The translations under genes were made by a program, and so were the position numbers. From positions 51,299,907 to 51,363,906 of the forward strand of contig NC_085140.1 in assembly GCF_024139115.2 (NCBI RefSeq): a stretch of DNA of 64,000 nt. The letters run 5' to 3'. The number at the start of each line of letters is the position of its first letter. Position 1 is the stretch's first letter. Source of the stretch: Armigeres subalbatus (Eukaryota > Arthropoda > Insecta > Diptera > Culicidae). The notes under the pieces were generated by a model. It worked only from the letters and a program-made list of their open reading frames with translations. It was not told the origin of the DNA and made no database searches. This document shows positions 46,541 to 58,149 of the stretch, in pieces.

Positions 46541-46737
46541 CAAGTATCAAGTAGTATCGAGCTTTGAAAATATGACTTATTGCGCTCTTCATCACAACCG
46601 TAAAGCATCTCATAAAATCAATCGGCATTTGACGTTTGAAGCTTTTTCAGCATATTTATGAAACTTAGCAACTAGCCATGGCGATTGCCGTCATAAATCC
46701 GCTATAAGAATTAAATAAATCCAACGAGCATGGAAAT

Positions 46738-47825
46738 TGTTACTTGGATATGGAAGGGGTTTTCATCGTTCTACCCGCGAACGTACATCTATTTGTATAC
46801 GCCGACGACATTTTATTGGTCGTGGTCGGCAGAATGCCTGGAAGGACCATGATTAAGACTCAGGCGTTGGTAAGTTCCATTCATCCCTGGGGGGCTTCAT
46901 CCGTCGGCTTTATCATGAACGTCAGTAAGTGTGTTCAGGGACACGTCTGCAATGACCGGCATCAGCTAGCATAAAGCTCGGAACGGTTAGAGAGTACCAG
47001 ACTATCCACGACAGCCGCTTGTTTTACGGCCTTGCACTAACTTGTCCTGTCTACCGGAACCTCATCGACACACTCTCGCCTGTTTTCAACAGCTACGTCC
47101 GGTTGGCCTCCGGTCTACTTCCGTCCACTCATGCTGAAGCTACATGCGTTGGTGCCGGCGTTCTTCCTTCGCGGCATTGGATGTTGATGGCCATCTGTCA
47201 CATTTTGATGCCATCTGCGGCCTCAGCAGATGACAGGATCCCTCTTCTCGACGAGGCTGACCGGATCTTGAGAAGTGTAGCCGGTACCAGTCTCCACCCA
47301 GTGGCGCGGGTTCACTGGCACGGAGCAAAGGGTTGGTTGATGCCTTCTGTTTGCTCCGTCGCCTCCCGGTTCAAAAGAAGGGATAACACAGATGAATTCC
47401 GAAGATACGTACTTGAACTCATTGTAACACGCTTCCGAAATAGTGAGATTCAGTATACTGACGGATCCGTCTCCAGCCGAGGAGTTGGCTTTGGAGTCTG
47501 TTGACTATTGACCTTACTAGTGCAGTATTGTTTTCCACCGAAACCGCCCCCGTTTTTGTCGCGGTCATCCTCCCGATGAACAAGCCAATCGTGGTCTTTA
47601 CGGAATCCGCAAATGTAATTTCCGTCCGTCAACGTGAGACTCCGAAACACACCTGGATCCAGGGAATCCTTTCAGCTATGATCCCTCGTACCGTATTTCC
47701 CCTGGATTCCCGGCCACTGCGGCATTAGGGGAAATACCGAAACCGATGCCCTGACCAGTGTCGGACACGAGGGTCTACTTTACAACCGTTCCGTCCCGCT
47801 GGCCGACGTTAAGGCTTAAACTCCG
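46738..47825 (+). pseudogene. I-clade-like LINE fragment: RT end and RNase H
   Basis: A first frame has HLFVYADDILLVVVG, the catalytic YADD motif. After a stop near 46972 a 161-codon frame continues (47019-47504) through LASGLLPSTHAEATCVGAGVLP and ends in IQYTDGSVSSRGVGFGV. That is the first RNase H motif, with its catalytic Asp. Later shifted frames give VFTESANVISVRQRETPKHTWIQ and a region around 47700 resembling WIPGHCGIRGN-type RNase H. RT plus RNase H is characteristic of I/R1-related LINEs. Confidence 0.75.
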
Positions 47826-49686
47826 TCATCCAATCATTATCGACAAATCGATAAATATTTTCACCTAATCACTGTAGCACAAACTATGCCAAATTCGGAC
47901 CACTCAATCAGATGATAGTCATCTATAATCAACACTGCGAAACTATTGACCATGTCTCGGCAGAATCTAAAACAATATTTTCTCACAATCTGAAATCTAC
48001 ACATCTAAAAATTACATTGTGAAATTATAGACTACAATTATTATACAACTACTGCGAAGTTGATAAAATATTTTTCCAGGAGGGGAAATCGTCGATTCAC
48101 TCTCACGCTCTCTTATACTTTGCAGATACTCGAAAATCATTGTTCAATGTTGAGTGTTGATTTGTTCTATATGTTATGCTTGTTTTCTCGAATATGTACG
48201 AAAACATCAAGAAATAATCTATGAAAATATTGCTTTTCATGCTATACATTGACACTAAATATTAGATGTGAGCTAGAAGAACAGTGCAATCCTAAGCATT
48301 CATAAGCAACGCAGGTTATTTGTTTGTTCATAATCCAAGTGTTGATAATGTAGTGCTGCTAAAACGGCATCACTTTTCATGTACACAGGGAGCAGACCGG
48401 ACCTATGGTAATGTAAACAATCAATTGAATCTGGACGAACATTTGAGAAATTTGAAGTGGTGTTCTGATACTTTTAATATGTAGAAGAAAGGTCGAAAAT
48501 CAAAGAATATTCTGTTTTTGGCAAAAATTGTTGGCGGGGATTTTATGGGTAAGACCTTTACTTCAATTTCAATCCTTCAGAGGCAAACTATGTATGACAT
48601 GGAGAACAGCGCACAAACAGGATTATTGCAGGACACCAACATCGCAGATCGACCATAACTTTCCCGTACCAGGACACAACTGCAGAAGTTCCAGAAGCTG
48701 TGATATCTACTCTCAGAGACAAAACTCCGTCGTCGTTTTTTTTGTGTAAATTTTATTACTGGTTTCATAAGTTTCAAAGTTTGTTTATCACATTATTACG
48801 TATTTTGAAGAGTTTAGGTTAAGCTACAATAAATTAATGGCGTAGCTCCTAACGGAGCAACTGACAGACTTAATCTAGGATAAAAAAAAACACTTTCATA
48901 AAGTTAAGCCCTGATTAATCTAGTAAATCGGTGAGGGATAATACCAGAAAAATGAGCTAGAATTTTTGCGCACACACATACACATACATCCAGAGTGTGA
49001 AAAATTTCTACCATTTTTGATGAAGCTTACACGGAACCGCTAAACAACTCACTTCACGGTTCCTTTCACTCAAATCCGCCCTTGCTTTGAAGAAGCCAAA
49101 AATAAGTAAAATGCAAAAAAATCCAAAGAGTACTTTGCCTTTACTCCCGTGTTGAATTTTCACCCACTATGAAGTTTCACCAACTCAAATTTATGTTATT
49201 TTCACTCACTCGAGACTATGGTGAAAACAACTCAAATTTGGCTTCTTCCACGGAACAGCACACGTTGGGTCGATGCAGCTCTCTTTGTTTATAATATCAT
49301 TCATGAGAGAGAGTGAGAAAACTACCTAATATTGAGTTAAAAATTTGAACTTCGTACTCAAAGTTGAGTTCTTTAAACTTTATTTTTAGGTTCTTTATTT
49401 TTTCTGTGTACCTTTCATCACTTGTCAACTCACTTCCAGATACACGTAAAAAAATAACCTTACTTATATGTTATGGCAAAAAACCATTTGAAAATACTTA
49501 TACTCTTCATTATGCCACCTAAATGGTCCTATATCAAAAAGCTATAGCTATTATAATAACATTCATAAGTTAATGAAAAGTATAAGTTTTGGAATGTATG
49601 TGACTAATGCGATGTATACATTTTTTCTTATACATATCATTAAGCGCCTGTTTTGGCAAAAAAGTATTAGAAATCTTAATAATAAA
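47826..49686. other. No gene recognised
   Basis: A GC-richer part at 48530-48740 has a plus-strand frame without a known domain. At 48960-49430 repeated ACTCAAATTT and CTCACTC motifs suggest another degraded TIR element. No RNA gene seen. Confidence 0.3.
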
Positions 49687-51280
49687 TAAGGTACACCGGG
49701 GCAAGTTGAAATGCGGGGTCAGTTGAAACGGAAGCTGTATTTTCGATCGGAAATGACCCAATACCCTGATTATTTTTTAGAACAAACTACTCCCCTGAAC
49801 GCACCTTCTGACTGCCATTCCCGGAAGATTGCAGCTACAAAAACGCAATCCCTGCCTATGTTTATTTTTCGCCCTTCGCAAAATTTTAACCAACTTTTTG
49901 ACGTGCCAATAAAACAGGTCTCAAAATGATGTTTGAAAGGGTGCTTTCCTCAAATTTTCACAGTAGGTAATCATTCAATGTTGAACAAGCATAATGATTA
50001 TGAAAAATCGATGGGAGATCCGTTTTAATTTTTGTATTTCGGTCGTTTGAAATTGCTCCGCAATTTAAACCCATCGGGGCAAATAGAAATGTGTGGTGCG
50101 GGGCAAGTTGAAACAACGATTCAAAACGTCTCCCTCGCAATTATTTTTTTCTTCTAAAATTCAGATACTTGATAGTAAGCTTTTAGGGCACTGAAATGGA
50201 AAGTAGGCTTTGAAATTAAACCAACAAAAGTCAAAAACAAGTCGCCACCTGCATAACGCGGAGTTTCTGCCGCCATTGTTCTACGGGTAGAGCATAAATG
50301 CACCAGAAGTAACTGTGTTTTAATTGCTAATTGCGAATCATTACGTAAGATAAGCGGACTACAAATCGAAGGGATAGCTTTTCAAGGTGCGTATTGAACT
50401 ATTTACAATGGTAGTTTGTTTAATCAGTCTGCTTCAATTTAAATATTTAGTTTAAAAATAGCTGTACGGATTATGATCCTTTGATTCAAAATCCGTGCGC
50501 GGTGGACGGATTTCGATTCAGGAGTAGTTGGTTTAATTCATATTTTTCTCATGTTTTTCGTAGTTTTTATGTGTAAATGTGAAACACTTCAAAAGTAGAA
50601 GCCTTCATGTCCCCTTGTCAATGGTAAACGTTTCATTTGCATTCGATTTCTATAGTCTAGTCTAGAGTAAGGATTTCGATGTCGCACGGTATATATTGAT
50701 ATGAGACAATTGAATGGACCATATTTAGGTTTATTTTTTGAATAAAAGAATATCAATGTCTGGAAAGTGACTTTTATGCGAGTAAATATCAAGATGAGGC
50801 AACACAATTTGGGATTTGGTTTTAAAATTTTTAGAACAAAGCCTGCTATGTTATCAGTTTTTCTTAAGCAGGAGACAATTTTCAGCTAGTTTCTAGAAAG
50901 AAAATCAAAATTATCAAAAAAACTACGTGGGACTCTTATGCAAATTTAGTCACCATTACAACCTCGTGCATCCTGAGTCTCACTGAGTACATATATTGTG
51001 ATTTTAATACGGAAAAATAGCTTATCTCTGTATGTAGCGCAGTGTTTCAACTTGCCCCGATACGCGGGGCAAGTTGAAACGATGCACATAAAAAAGTAAT
51101 TTCAATTTACAAAATATTTATAAAAAATTTAGGTGAGGTTGCTTAGTTTTTATGTATAATATTTGGCCCGAACTAGCAAACACCGCAAACGGATTTAAAA
51201 TTTATTAAAAAGCGATTTTTTTAAAGCACTTCAAAGTTCAACTTTGAAAAAACCGTTTCAACTTGCTCCGGTGTACCTTA
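49687..51280. mobile_element. TIR element with GGGGCAAGTTGAAAC repeats
   Basis: The ends are TAAGGTACACCGGGGCAAGT (49687) and its near complement GCTCCGGTGTACCTTA (51280). TA at each extremity may be the target duplication. The motif GGGGCAAGTTGAAAC recurs near 50100 and, in both orientations, near 51045-51080. No transposase frame, so it is non-autonomous. Confidence 0.75.
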
Positions 51281-51786
51281 ACATTAATTTTTTTTACGTG
51301 TACATTCATAATCGGCTCTGGACTGTCAATGTGAATGCCACGAAGCGAGACGACGACGACGAGAAAGAAGCATTCTATACCACCCTACTGTCATCGCCTA
51401 TCTCTCCAATGGGAAAAAATGGTGGCTAACATCTCTGGGGTTAGCGCGCGGTGGGCCCCACTGACAATTCAAAATTAGTAAACAAAAACATCATTTCAGG
51501 ACTAATTTTCTGTGATGGGGTAATTGTTGTTAAGCGATTTGAATGAATTTATTACTATTATCGTTATGTACCACGTATTCCGTGCCGTGAAAAATGTGTT
51601 CGTTTTTCAATTTAATTGTAATAAGACCGTTATTCAACACAACACGGTTAGTACGGTGCAAAACAAATTTGAATATTGGGTAATAATATTGTATCAGAAA
51701 ATAACGCCCACAGCAAAATAATAACGTGAATTTTATGCTGGAGCCAGAAGCATAGCTGTTTGTCATCCGGCTGTTCTATACGCATA
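51281..51786. other. Downstream region of the LRR gene
   Basis: On the minus strand this is the 3' side of the LRR gene. AATAAA lies at 51548-51553 and could serve as its poly(A) signal. The minus strand is also open in the LRR frame from 51786 to about 51654, where TAA occurs; see the MITE entry. Confidence 0.4.
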
Positions 51787-51794
51787 GCTGGAGC

Positions 51795-51964
51795 TAGAGA
51801 TGTCGTAAAATCCCGATTAATCGATTAGTTGCTAATCGATTACTCTTGATTCTTGTCGATTATTGAATCGATTAATCATTGTAAAGTAATCGATTCAAAA
51901 TTAATCGATTATCACAACGATGAATCGATTAATCGAAGTAATCGATTAATTTGCGACATCTCTA
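51795..51964. mobile_element. hAT-type MITE at the 3' end of the LRR gene
   Basis: A 170-bp element starts TAGAGATGTCG and ends CGACATCTCTA, flanked by the exact 8-bp duplication GCTGGAGC (51787-51794 and 51965-51972). The interior is packed with ATCGATTAAT motifs. It supplies the last five residues (RDVAN) and the stop codon of the LRR protein. Confidence 0.92.
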
Positions 51965-54114
51965 GCTGGAGCATATTTACATACGATGGAAGCCCACTGC
52001 GGGCGGGACGTCAAAATCGAATGCACAATGCAGTCTCGATTTACAAAGCAATAAAATCGCCAATAGACATGCACTAACGTGATCAGGGCTATTAGCAGCG
52101 GAAGATTAGACGTCTTAACAAAATCCGCCGATGGTTGGCTTATTTCATACGCCATGTAAACAATGGAGGATTCTTGTATAGCTTTTTTCTGTACCGATGT
52201 TCTAGACGCTCTGCTGTTGCTTCTTCTCCTTAAATTTTCGGATAACTTGTCGTCTTTACAACCTTTTTCCAATTCCGTCACTCGATTGATACGGGCTTCT
52301 AAACGGTCCAGCGTGGTACCATCGAGTGTATGGCAGTCCAGACAAAGTGTGTGCAGATGACTCAGTTGATCCAGAAAGGGGCTAAACGACTTCAGAGGAT
52401 TGTTTCTCAAATTGAGATATTTCAGTCGTGGCATGTGACGCAGCCCGCCGGCTTCAACGAATTCTATGGCGTTGTGTTGAAGGTTCAATTCCCTTAAATT
52501 AGGCAACAAAGCAAACGTCGTATTGTTTAATCGGGTAAATGCACATGATGCACAGCTCAAGTTACGCAAAGATGGGCTTTGAAGAAAACTATTATTGGAG
52601 CCAGTCAAGTTTCTGTTCCCATCTAGTTTGAGGGTCTCCAAGTTAACATGGTCTTTAAATGCTGTGAAGGATATAAACTCCAGCTCATTGTTTGCTAAGT
52701 CAATTAAGGTTACTGCTGGATTTTTCATAAAAATTGAATGATGCAGAGCCTTAATATTGTTTCCTTGAAGATATATGATTTTCAAGCTAGGTAATTTGGC
52801 AAATGAGGTGTCGTATAGAGCAGTTATAGAGCAGTTTTGCATGGACATAATTTCCAATGATGTACTGCTTAGAAAAATCTGCAATTCTCTTAAATTAAAC
52901 CTATGATTATTGTCGAATAACAATTCCTTCGCAGTACGAAAATCGATGAGGTAATCCTGTTCTATATAAACGATGTCCTTGTTGGATAAGTCTATAGTTT
53001 CATTGTTGGTAACAGGTTGATCTGGTTTCTTCCTATAAACTGCACGTCCGTGTTCACTCGGTAGGCTATACTCAAATTGGTGGAAGAAATCCTTGTCGGA
53101 GTAGCAATCCTTGCGCAGATGTCTTATTTTATACACCAAAGCCACCTCTTTCGTATGTTCATATGGTTGCAACAAGTTTTGGTCAATGCACAGCTGTTGC
53201 AATCTTGGCAATTTTATGAGAACGACAGGAATCTTTCTGATTTCATTATCATCCAACAGCAATATTTCGATATTCTGGCTTTCCAGTAGTTGTAGCTCTT
53301 CCAGATGAGTAATTCGATTTCCTCGAACATTCAGGGACTCCAGAGCTGGAAGATTTTCAGTGTATATAACTCCTTCTATTGAACAGTTTTGAGCGCTCAG
53401 TCGTTTCAGCGATCCGGATGTGATGTGTAAAAACTTTAACTGACGGTTACCATCGAGGATGAGGGACTTTATATAGCTAAGGGAATCTATGGCGGCATAA
53501 TCGATTCGCTCGATCAAGTTATCCATCAGTGAGACTTGCGTAATCCTAGGCATGCCGGCAAACGTGTTTTGATCCAAATATGAGGTATGGCAATTGTTGC
53601 AACTGAAAATCATTAATCTTTCGCTTCTCAGCTTTACTTGATTAAGATCCAGTTTGACGTTTAGACTTAAGTCTAATATTGAAAGAGAGTCTATGTGTCG
53701 TAGGTTGCTTTCTTCGTTAAAGGTGATCAGTTCGTTGTCAGCCAACACGATTTTGTCCAACCGGGAGTTGTGGGCAAATGAATCGGGGTGGATGTATTCG
53801 AGAGAGTTTTTTCTCAACTCTAGCGACGTTAGATGGGGCAATTTTGACAGCGATGACTTATAGATGGAGTGTACTCCGCAACTATTGCATATATATGAGG
53901 ACAATTCGTCGTGTGAAAGCAACACTTGATTTTTGGGAAATTCAAACTCTGTCTGGTTGCTCATGTCCAGTTCGCGCAGGTTTGGATATTCTGCATACAT
54001 TGCTTCGTTGGTGATAGGGTTGTCGGTTTTGATACTTTCTATGGTGTGGTACGACGTGGTGTTTCCCAACATGAAAATACCAATGATGGTAATTACTGAA
54101 GGAGGACGTATCAT
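51946..54114 (-). CDS. Leucine-rich-repeat transmembrane protein, 722 aa
   Basis: The only convincing host gene. Residues 1-22 look like a signal peptide. LRRs occupy about 44-335 and 370-595, with repeats such as LTSLELRKNSLEYIHPDSF and LRELNLQHNAIEFVEAGGL. Five repeats carry an unusual Cys/Asn-Cys motif at the start: CNSCGV (76), CNNCH (172), QNCSI (242), QNCSI (427) and CASCAF (521). A short helical region (600-620), a basic stretch and a membrane segment near 670-690 follow. The plan (signal, LRRs, short coiled coil, TM) resembles mosquito LRIM-type immune proteins or other cell-surface LRR receptors; that is an inference. The ATG is preceded directly by a 3' splice site (AATTCCAG), so a 5' non-coding exon probably exists. 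The C-terminus lies in a MITE. Confidence 0.85.
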   Translation of the reverse strand: MIRPPSVITIIGIFMLGNTTSYHTIESIKTDNPITNEAMYAEYPNLRELDMSNQTEFEFPKNQVLLSHDELSSYICNSCGVHSIYKSSLSKLPHLTSLELRKNSLEYIHPDSFAHNSRLDKIVLADNELITFNEESNLRHIDSLSILDLSLNVKLDLNQVKLRSERLMIFSCNNCHTSYLDQNTFAGMPRITQVSLMDNLIERIDYAAIDSLSYIKSLILDGNRQLKFLHITSGSLKRLSAQNCSIEGVIYTENLPALESLNVRGNRITHLEELQLLESQNIEILLLDDNEIRKIPVVLIKLPRLQQLCIDQNLLQPYEHTKEVALVYKIRHLRKDCYSDKDFFHQFEYSLPSEHGRAVYRKKPDQPVTNNETIDLSNKDIVYIEQDYLIDFRTAKELLFDNNHRFNLRELQIFLSSTSLEIMSMQNCSITALYDTSFAKLPSLKIIYLQGNNIKALHHSIFMKNPAVTLIDLANNELEFISFTAFKDHVNLETLKLDGNRNLTGSNNSFLQSPSLRNLSCASCAFTRLNNTTFALLPNLRELNLQHNAIEFVEAGGLRHMPRLKYLNLRNNPLKSFSPFLDQLSHLHTLCLDCHTLDGTTLDRLEARINRVTELEKGCKDDKLSENLRRRSNSRASRTSVQKKAIQESSIVYMAYEISQPSADFVKTSNLPLLIALITLVHVYWRFYCFVNRDCIVHSILTSRPQWASIVCKYAPARDVAN

Positions 54115-54900
54115 CTGGAATTAAAAAAAAAAATTGTTAGATAGTCTTTTCCAGTCTTTCAACTAAACACACATTGTACTGAGAATCTATTTACACCCAA
54201 ACTAATGCTTACAAGAACTGCAAGAATCTATGTTGTACAAGCTCTATATAAGAACTATACAAGCAATGCTATCTTTGCCTTGCCAGTCCACTGAACAACA
54301 GTGTTTTATTTGTTTTATTCAATACATGAAAACGCGTTCTAATCCTTGAGTATCAGAAACGATTACATGTAGGGTAAGGTAGCCGGTTGTCGGCACCCTT
54401 CTGTTCTTGGTTCATAACTTTCACCCAATTGAACAAAACGCAGAGAAAACTATTTTAAAAACTAGTTTATTTGTGGACGCAGTAGCGCCCGTGGCAAGTG
54501 TTTTTTATTTTCAATCAAAATTTTGAACGTCTGTTGTCTGTCATTTTTGTCATCAAATGCTGTGTCTGGTTGTCTAAGATTGTCACTGGTTTTGTTTTCT
54601 GCATCTGATAGTAAAAGGAATTGAAGTGTCAAATATTTTATTTTTTGTGAGAATTTCCCCGCGTGCTGCGTCTGGTTGGCTAGTCACCGGACAGACAAAC
54701 AGGGCTATTATATATATGTAGTATAATAAACATGAACATAAAAACAAAAAAGAATTTCGCATTATTTTGGCAGTAATAAGAATGATTATTGTTTCAACAA
54801 TCCATTATTGTTGTGTTTGTGGGAGTGAAAGATTGTATACTATAAGTATATAAGCTTCGACCAATAAAAATAATATTGTTGATTCAACATTTATTTCAAA
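54115..54900. other. Upstream region of the LRR gene
   Basis: A pyrimidine-rich tract and AG directly before the ATG suggest a 3' splice site at 54115-54116 (minus). Further upstream the minus strand has TTATATAGAG at about 54243-54252, a possible TATA box, and TCAGT near 54175, an insect-like initiator. The spacing between them is too large for a canonical core promoter, so neither is certain. No other gene is seen. Confidence 0.3.
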
Positions 54901-55077
54901 CTAGTCGACCCGGCAGACGTTGTCCTGCATAGTAGGCGAAAATTCGCGTTGTGAACTGCCTATGCGAAATATCCATTAGAATCTTAATTTTAGTTTTTCA
55001 CAATTTATTCAGCCCTACTCGTATTTTTCGCATAAGGAAATATCATATAACCCCATCGGAAACGATAACGAACACGA
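54901..55077 (-). mobile_element. Truncated Helitron, reverse orientation
   Basis: CTAGTCGACCCGGCAGACGT at the left is the complement of the 3' end of the Helitron at 10084-10344. The similarity continues about 175 bp (GTTCACAACGCGAATTTTCG on the minus strand). The 5' part is missing where LINE sequence begins. Confidence 0.8.
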
Positions 55078-55092
55078 AGTAGCTTTAATGTA

Positions 55093-55563
55093 TTCAGGGA
55101 TGACCGCGATTTTTCAGAATCTAACAAAAAGTCTGGCGGTGGAGTTCTAATTGCAATCTTCACAAATTTTGATTCAGAAATAATAACTACCAAAAAATAC
55201 AAGAACTTTGAACACGTCTGGGCGAAATCTAATATTGCAGGAGAAACCCATGTTTTCTCTTCTGTGTATTTTCCACCGGACCATGCGCAAACAATTTCTT
55301 ATGAAAACTTTTTAAAAACTGCAGAAGAAATTTTATCGCAACTTCCACCTGAAGTCAAAGTACATATTTATGGAGATTTTAATCAAAATTCGATCGGAAA
55401 TTCGAAATATCCAATTTGGTATAATAGACATAAAATATTTAAGGAATCGCAAACAAAAATTACATAAAAATTACAAACTAGACAATTTGAATGAAAATTT
55501 GGAAAAATATTTAGACATCTGCGATCAATTAAAACTAGCAATTGATGTAGCATTTGAAGAGTA
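55093..55563 (+). pseudogene. Jockey-like LINE endonuclease fragment
   Basis: The frame reads SGGGVLIAIFTNF, FEHVWAKSNIAGETHVFSSVYFPP and then HIYGDFNQNS. The GGGV-I, W, VYFPP and GDFN motifs are those of the APE-type endonuclease of Jockey/CR1-related LINEs. A frameshift near 55430 moves to a second frame (IKYLRNRKQKLHKNYK...FEEYTG), the post-endonuclease spacer. The 5' part is missing, and a pogo-type element interrupts it at 55566. Confidence 0.8.
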
Positions 55564-55620
55564 TACAGGTAATCTTTGATATAACGTACCCCCGATATAA
55601 CGTACACTCGATATAACGTC

Positions 55621-57981
55621 CAGGCCTGGGAATTGTCGCGTTTGTCAGTGACACCTGACAAGATACATAAAAACATGGTCAGTCAAAAAAAACTTGTCAA
55701 CTTCCAGTTTTTTGTCGCACGACTGGATCCCCACGACCAGATGACAACTTTTTCCAACCGCGACAATTTGCTTTTGTTGTATGTCTTGTTAGAGCACACA
55801 TCTGCGACAAAAGTGTGACAACGCATGCACTTTCGGCTCTGTGCACGACACAACATTGGTCCCGAAAGTAAGTTATGTCGCATCTTCTGGTTGTCCATCT
55901 GCGTGGAGGAGCAATAGCAGCGGACAAATTTGAAATATCATACTGAAAAGAGCACTTTATAATTAATTATTTCTTTGTTCTCTTGACAGATTTTCTGTTT
56001 AGAAATAAGACATTTTATTCAATTTTTGCGTTGTTACGTACATAATAGGGTAAATGATATATTTTGGACAAGCCTGAGCTTCTTTGATCAATTTCAGATA
56101 TGAAGAGAAGTATGATCATTGTATACTTCTCGTCTGTATGCAGGAGAACATGCAGTATAGGACTCTTCGTAACATGCACCTGAAACACGTTTAAATTGGT
56201 TCAAACGGCAATCTTGAGGTCCTGCGGCCAAAGTTTGATTGTAATTGAGATACTAACATATTCCAATCGCTTAACATGAACTTATTGGTCACCCCATGTA
56301 CAGTACATGGATGAACCAATAATTGCCAACTCTCAGGCTGTTTTCAATGATATCGATAAGATTGCGAAACAATGTTAATTTCTGGTTTAATCTATGTCAG
56401 TTAAGCAAATAAATGCATTTAAATGAATGTGGATACGTGTAGGCCATGTCATACCATTGACATCTGTAGGTGGCCATTTTTAAATAAGGAGAAAATGACT
56501 CTGTCCAAAATATATTCATTTTCCATGTCGAAATTATATATTTGATGTCCAAAAAGAAAATATTTAAAATATTTCAGTTCGCAGTATATCACAGTTTACA
56601 CCTTGTAAACGTAATTTACTCAAAAATTGGGCAATGGAGACACAAGACTAATCATAGGTTATGTATTTGGATGAAGCTAGTGGTTTTCAATTGGTTTATA
56701 CTATTCAATCTCGATATATTTTCTAATGAATGTCCTGCGCTTGTCCAAGATACATCATTTACCCTAATACATAAACAAAAAAACAAGTGTCTCTTGCACA
56801 TAGAAAGATCCCCCAGTGTAGAATAACTGAACCATTTAACGCAACGCAAGTTTGCTCGTTTTTCACGCGGTTTATGGAGTTTTCGTACTTTTCAATCCTT
56901 TTCAAGGTTTTGTATTGATGCTGTTTTTTTAACCGATTTTGTTCACTTGGGTTTGAAAAAAATCAGAGCATACGAAACAGCGATTTTGATAAAGTCATTT
57001 TACGCGGTTTTGCAATTTACCCGGTTTTAACGGTACACGGTTTGTAGCAATTACCTGATAGACGGTTATTTGACTGCAATATGTATAAGAGAAATACGGA
57101 ATTTTATTTAAGCGTATATCCTACATTAGGGGCAATTTAGGAACATTCGACACATTTTTGATTGATTGGAATTACTGCACGTTAACTTGGGCGGAGTATT
57201 AAATTTTAATCGCTAGCCACGCGCTGTTGTGGGGCCGTACACTTATTACGGTGCATTTTTCTGTGTTTTTCGAAGCCCCCTCCAATGTTAAAGTACGTAA
57301 TAAGTGTACGGTCATGAAACGCTCATGAGGGCTTGTTCATGCTATGTACAGCGTGATATGTTTTTGGTTTATGATGTTCAAAATACAACAGCTTGTGTGC
57401 TCGAGTGTTAATGGCCCGCTTAAAAGATTTCCGGATATAGATAGTTTCAAACCATTCGTGACTTTTAAACATACATTTTAGATATGTAATTAAATGACGC
57501 ATTTTGGTTAAACAGGAGGAGCCAAAATTCGACACATTATTATTATTCCGTACATATTAGCCGTTTTTATAATGAGCTCGACTTCAACTGCTGTAAAACC
57601 CAGAAACCACACCATTTCAGTGGTTTCCCCACATCTTGTCATCAATTCATAATGACAACATTTTGCTGACAACGACAACAATTTTTGTCGCGACAAAACT
57701 CAAAGGTGACATGACGAACTTTTTTGTCAATAACCATGACAACTATTCTAATCCGTCTGGTTGTGCAAAACCTTAGTCGCGATGGAAAGCGTCACACGAC
57801 AAATATATCGTAACAAAATAGGTATGTGACAAGTTTCAAAATGTCTTGTCGGAGTGAGAGACCAGTAGTACGCTGTATCGAGCTACGTTGGTTAGGTTGT
57901 GTTGTCCAGTTTGAGGTGACTGTTTTCTCTTTGGTTTTGTCTCATGGTTTTTCTGTATGAAGGTGACAAATCCCAGGCCTG
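55621..57981. mobile_element. Non-autonomous hAT element, 2361 bp
   Basis: The TIRs are CAGGCCTGGGAATTGTC (left) and GACAAATCCCAGGCCTG (right), flanked by the exact 8-bp duplication ATAACGTC (55613-55620 and 57982-57989). The outer 300 bp on each side is packed with GACAA/TTGTC motifs, as expected for hAT transposase-binding subterminal repeats. No transposase frame remains; the interior has only short frames. Confidence 0.9.
57233..57316. repeat. Short inverted repeat
   Basis: CCGTACACTTATTACG near 57235 is matched by CGTAATAAGTGTACGG near 57297-57312. About 45 bases lie between. A small MITE or a stem; function unknown. Confidence 0.6.
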
Positions 57982-58149
57982 ATAACGTCAAACGATATAG
58001 CGTACATTTTTCCCCGTTATAACGTACACTTTGAGAAATAATTTTTATTTGGGTAGTTATTACAAAATAATTTACTAAATTGTTCTGATCATTTATGTAG
58101 AGATGACATTATTGCATGGAGTCCAATTTTATCAGCTAGAGGCATTAAT

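Noticed and set aside
48528..48749. Exon-like frame after GTAAGACC...CTTCAG
   Set aside because: The supposed intron would be under 45 bp and the peptide has no known features.
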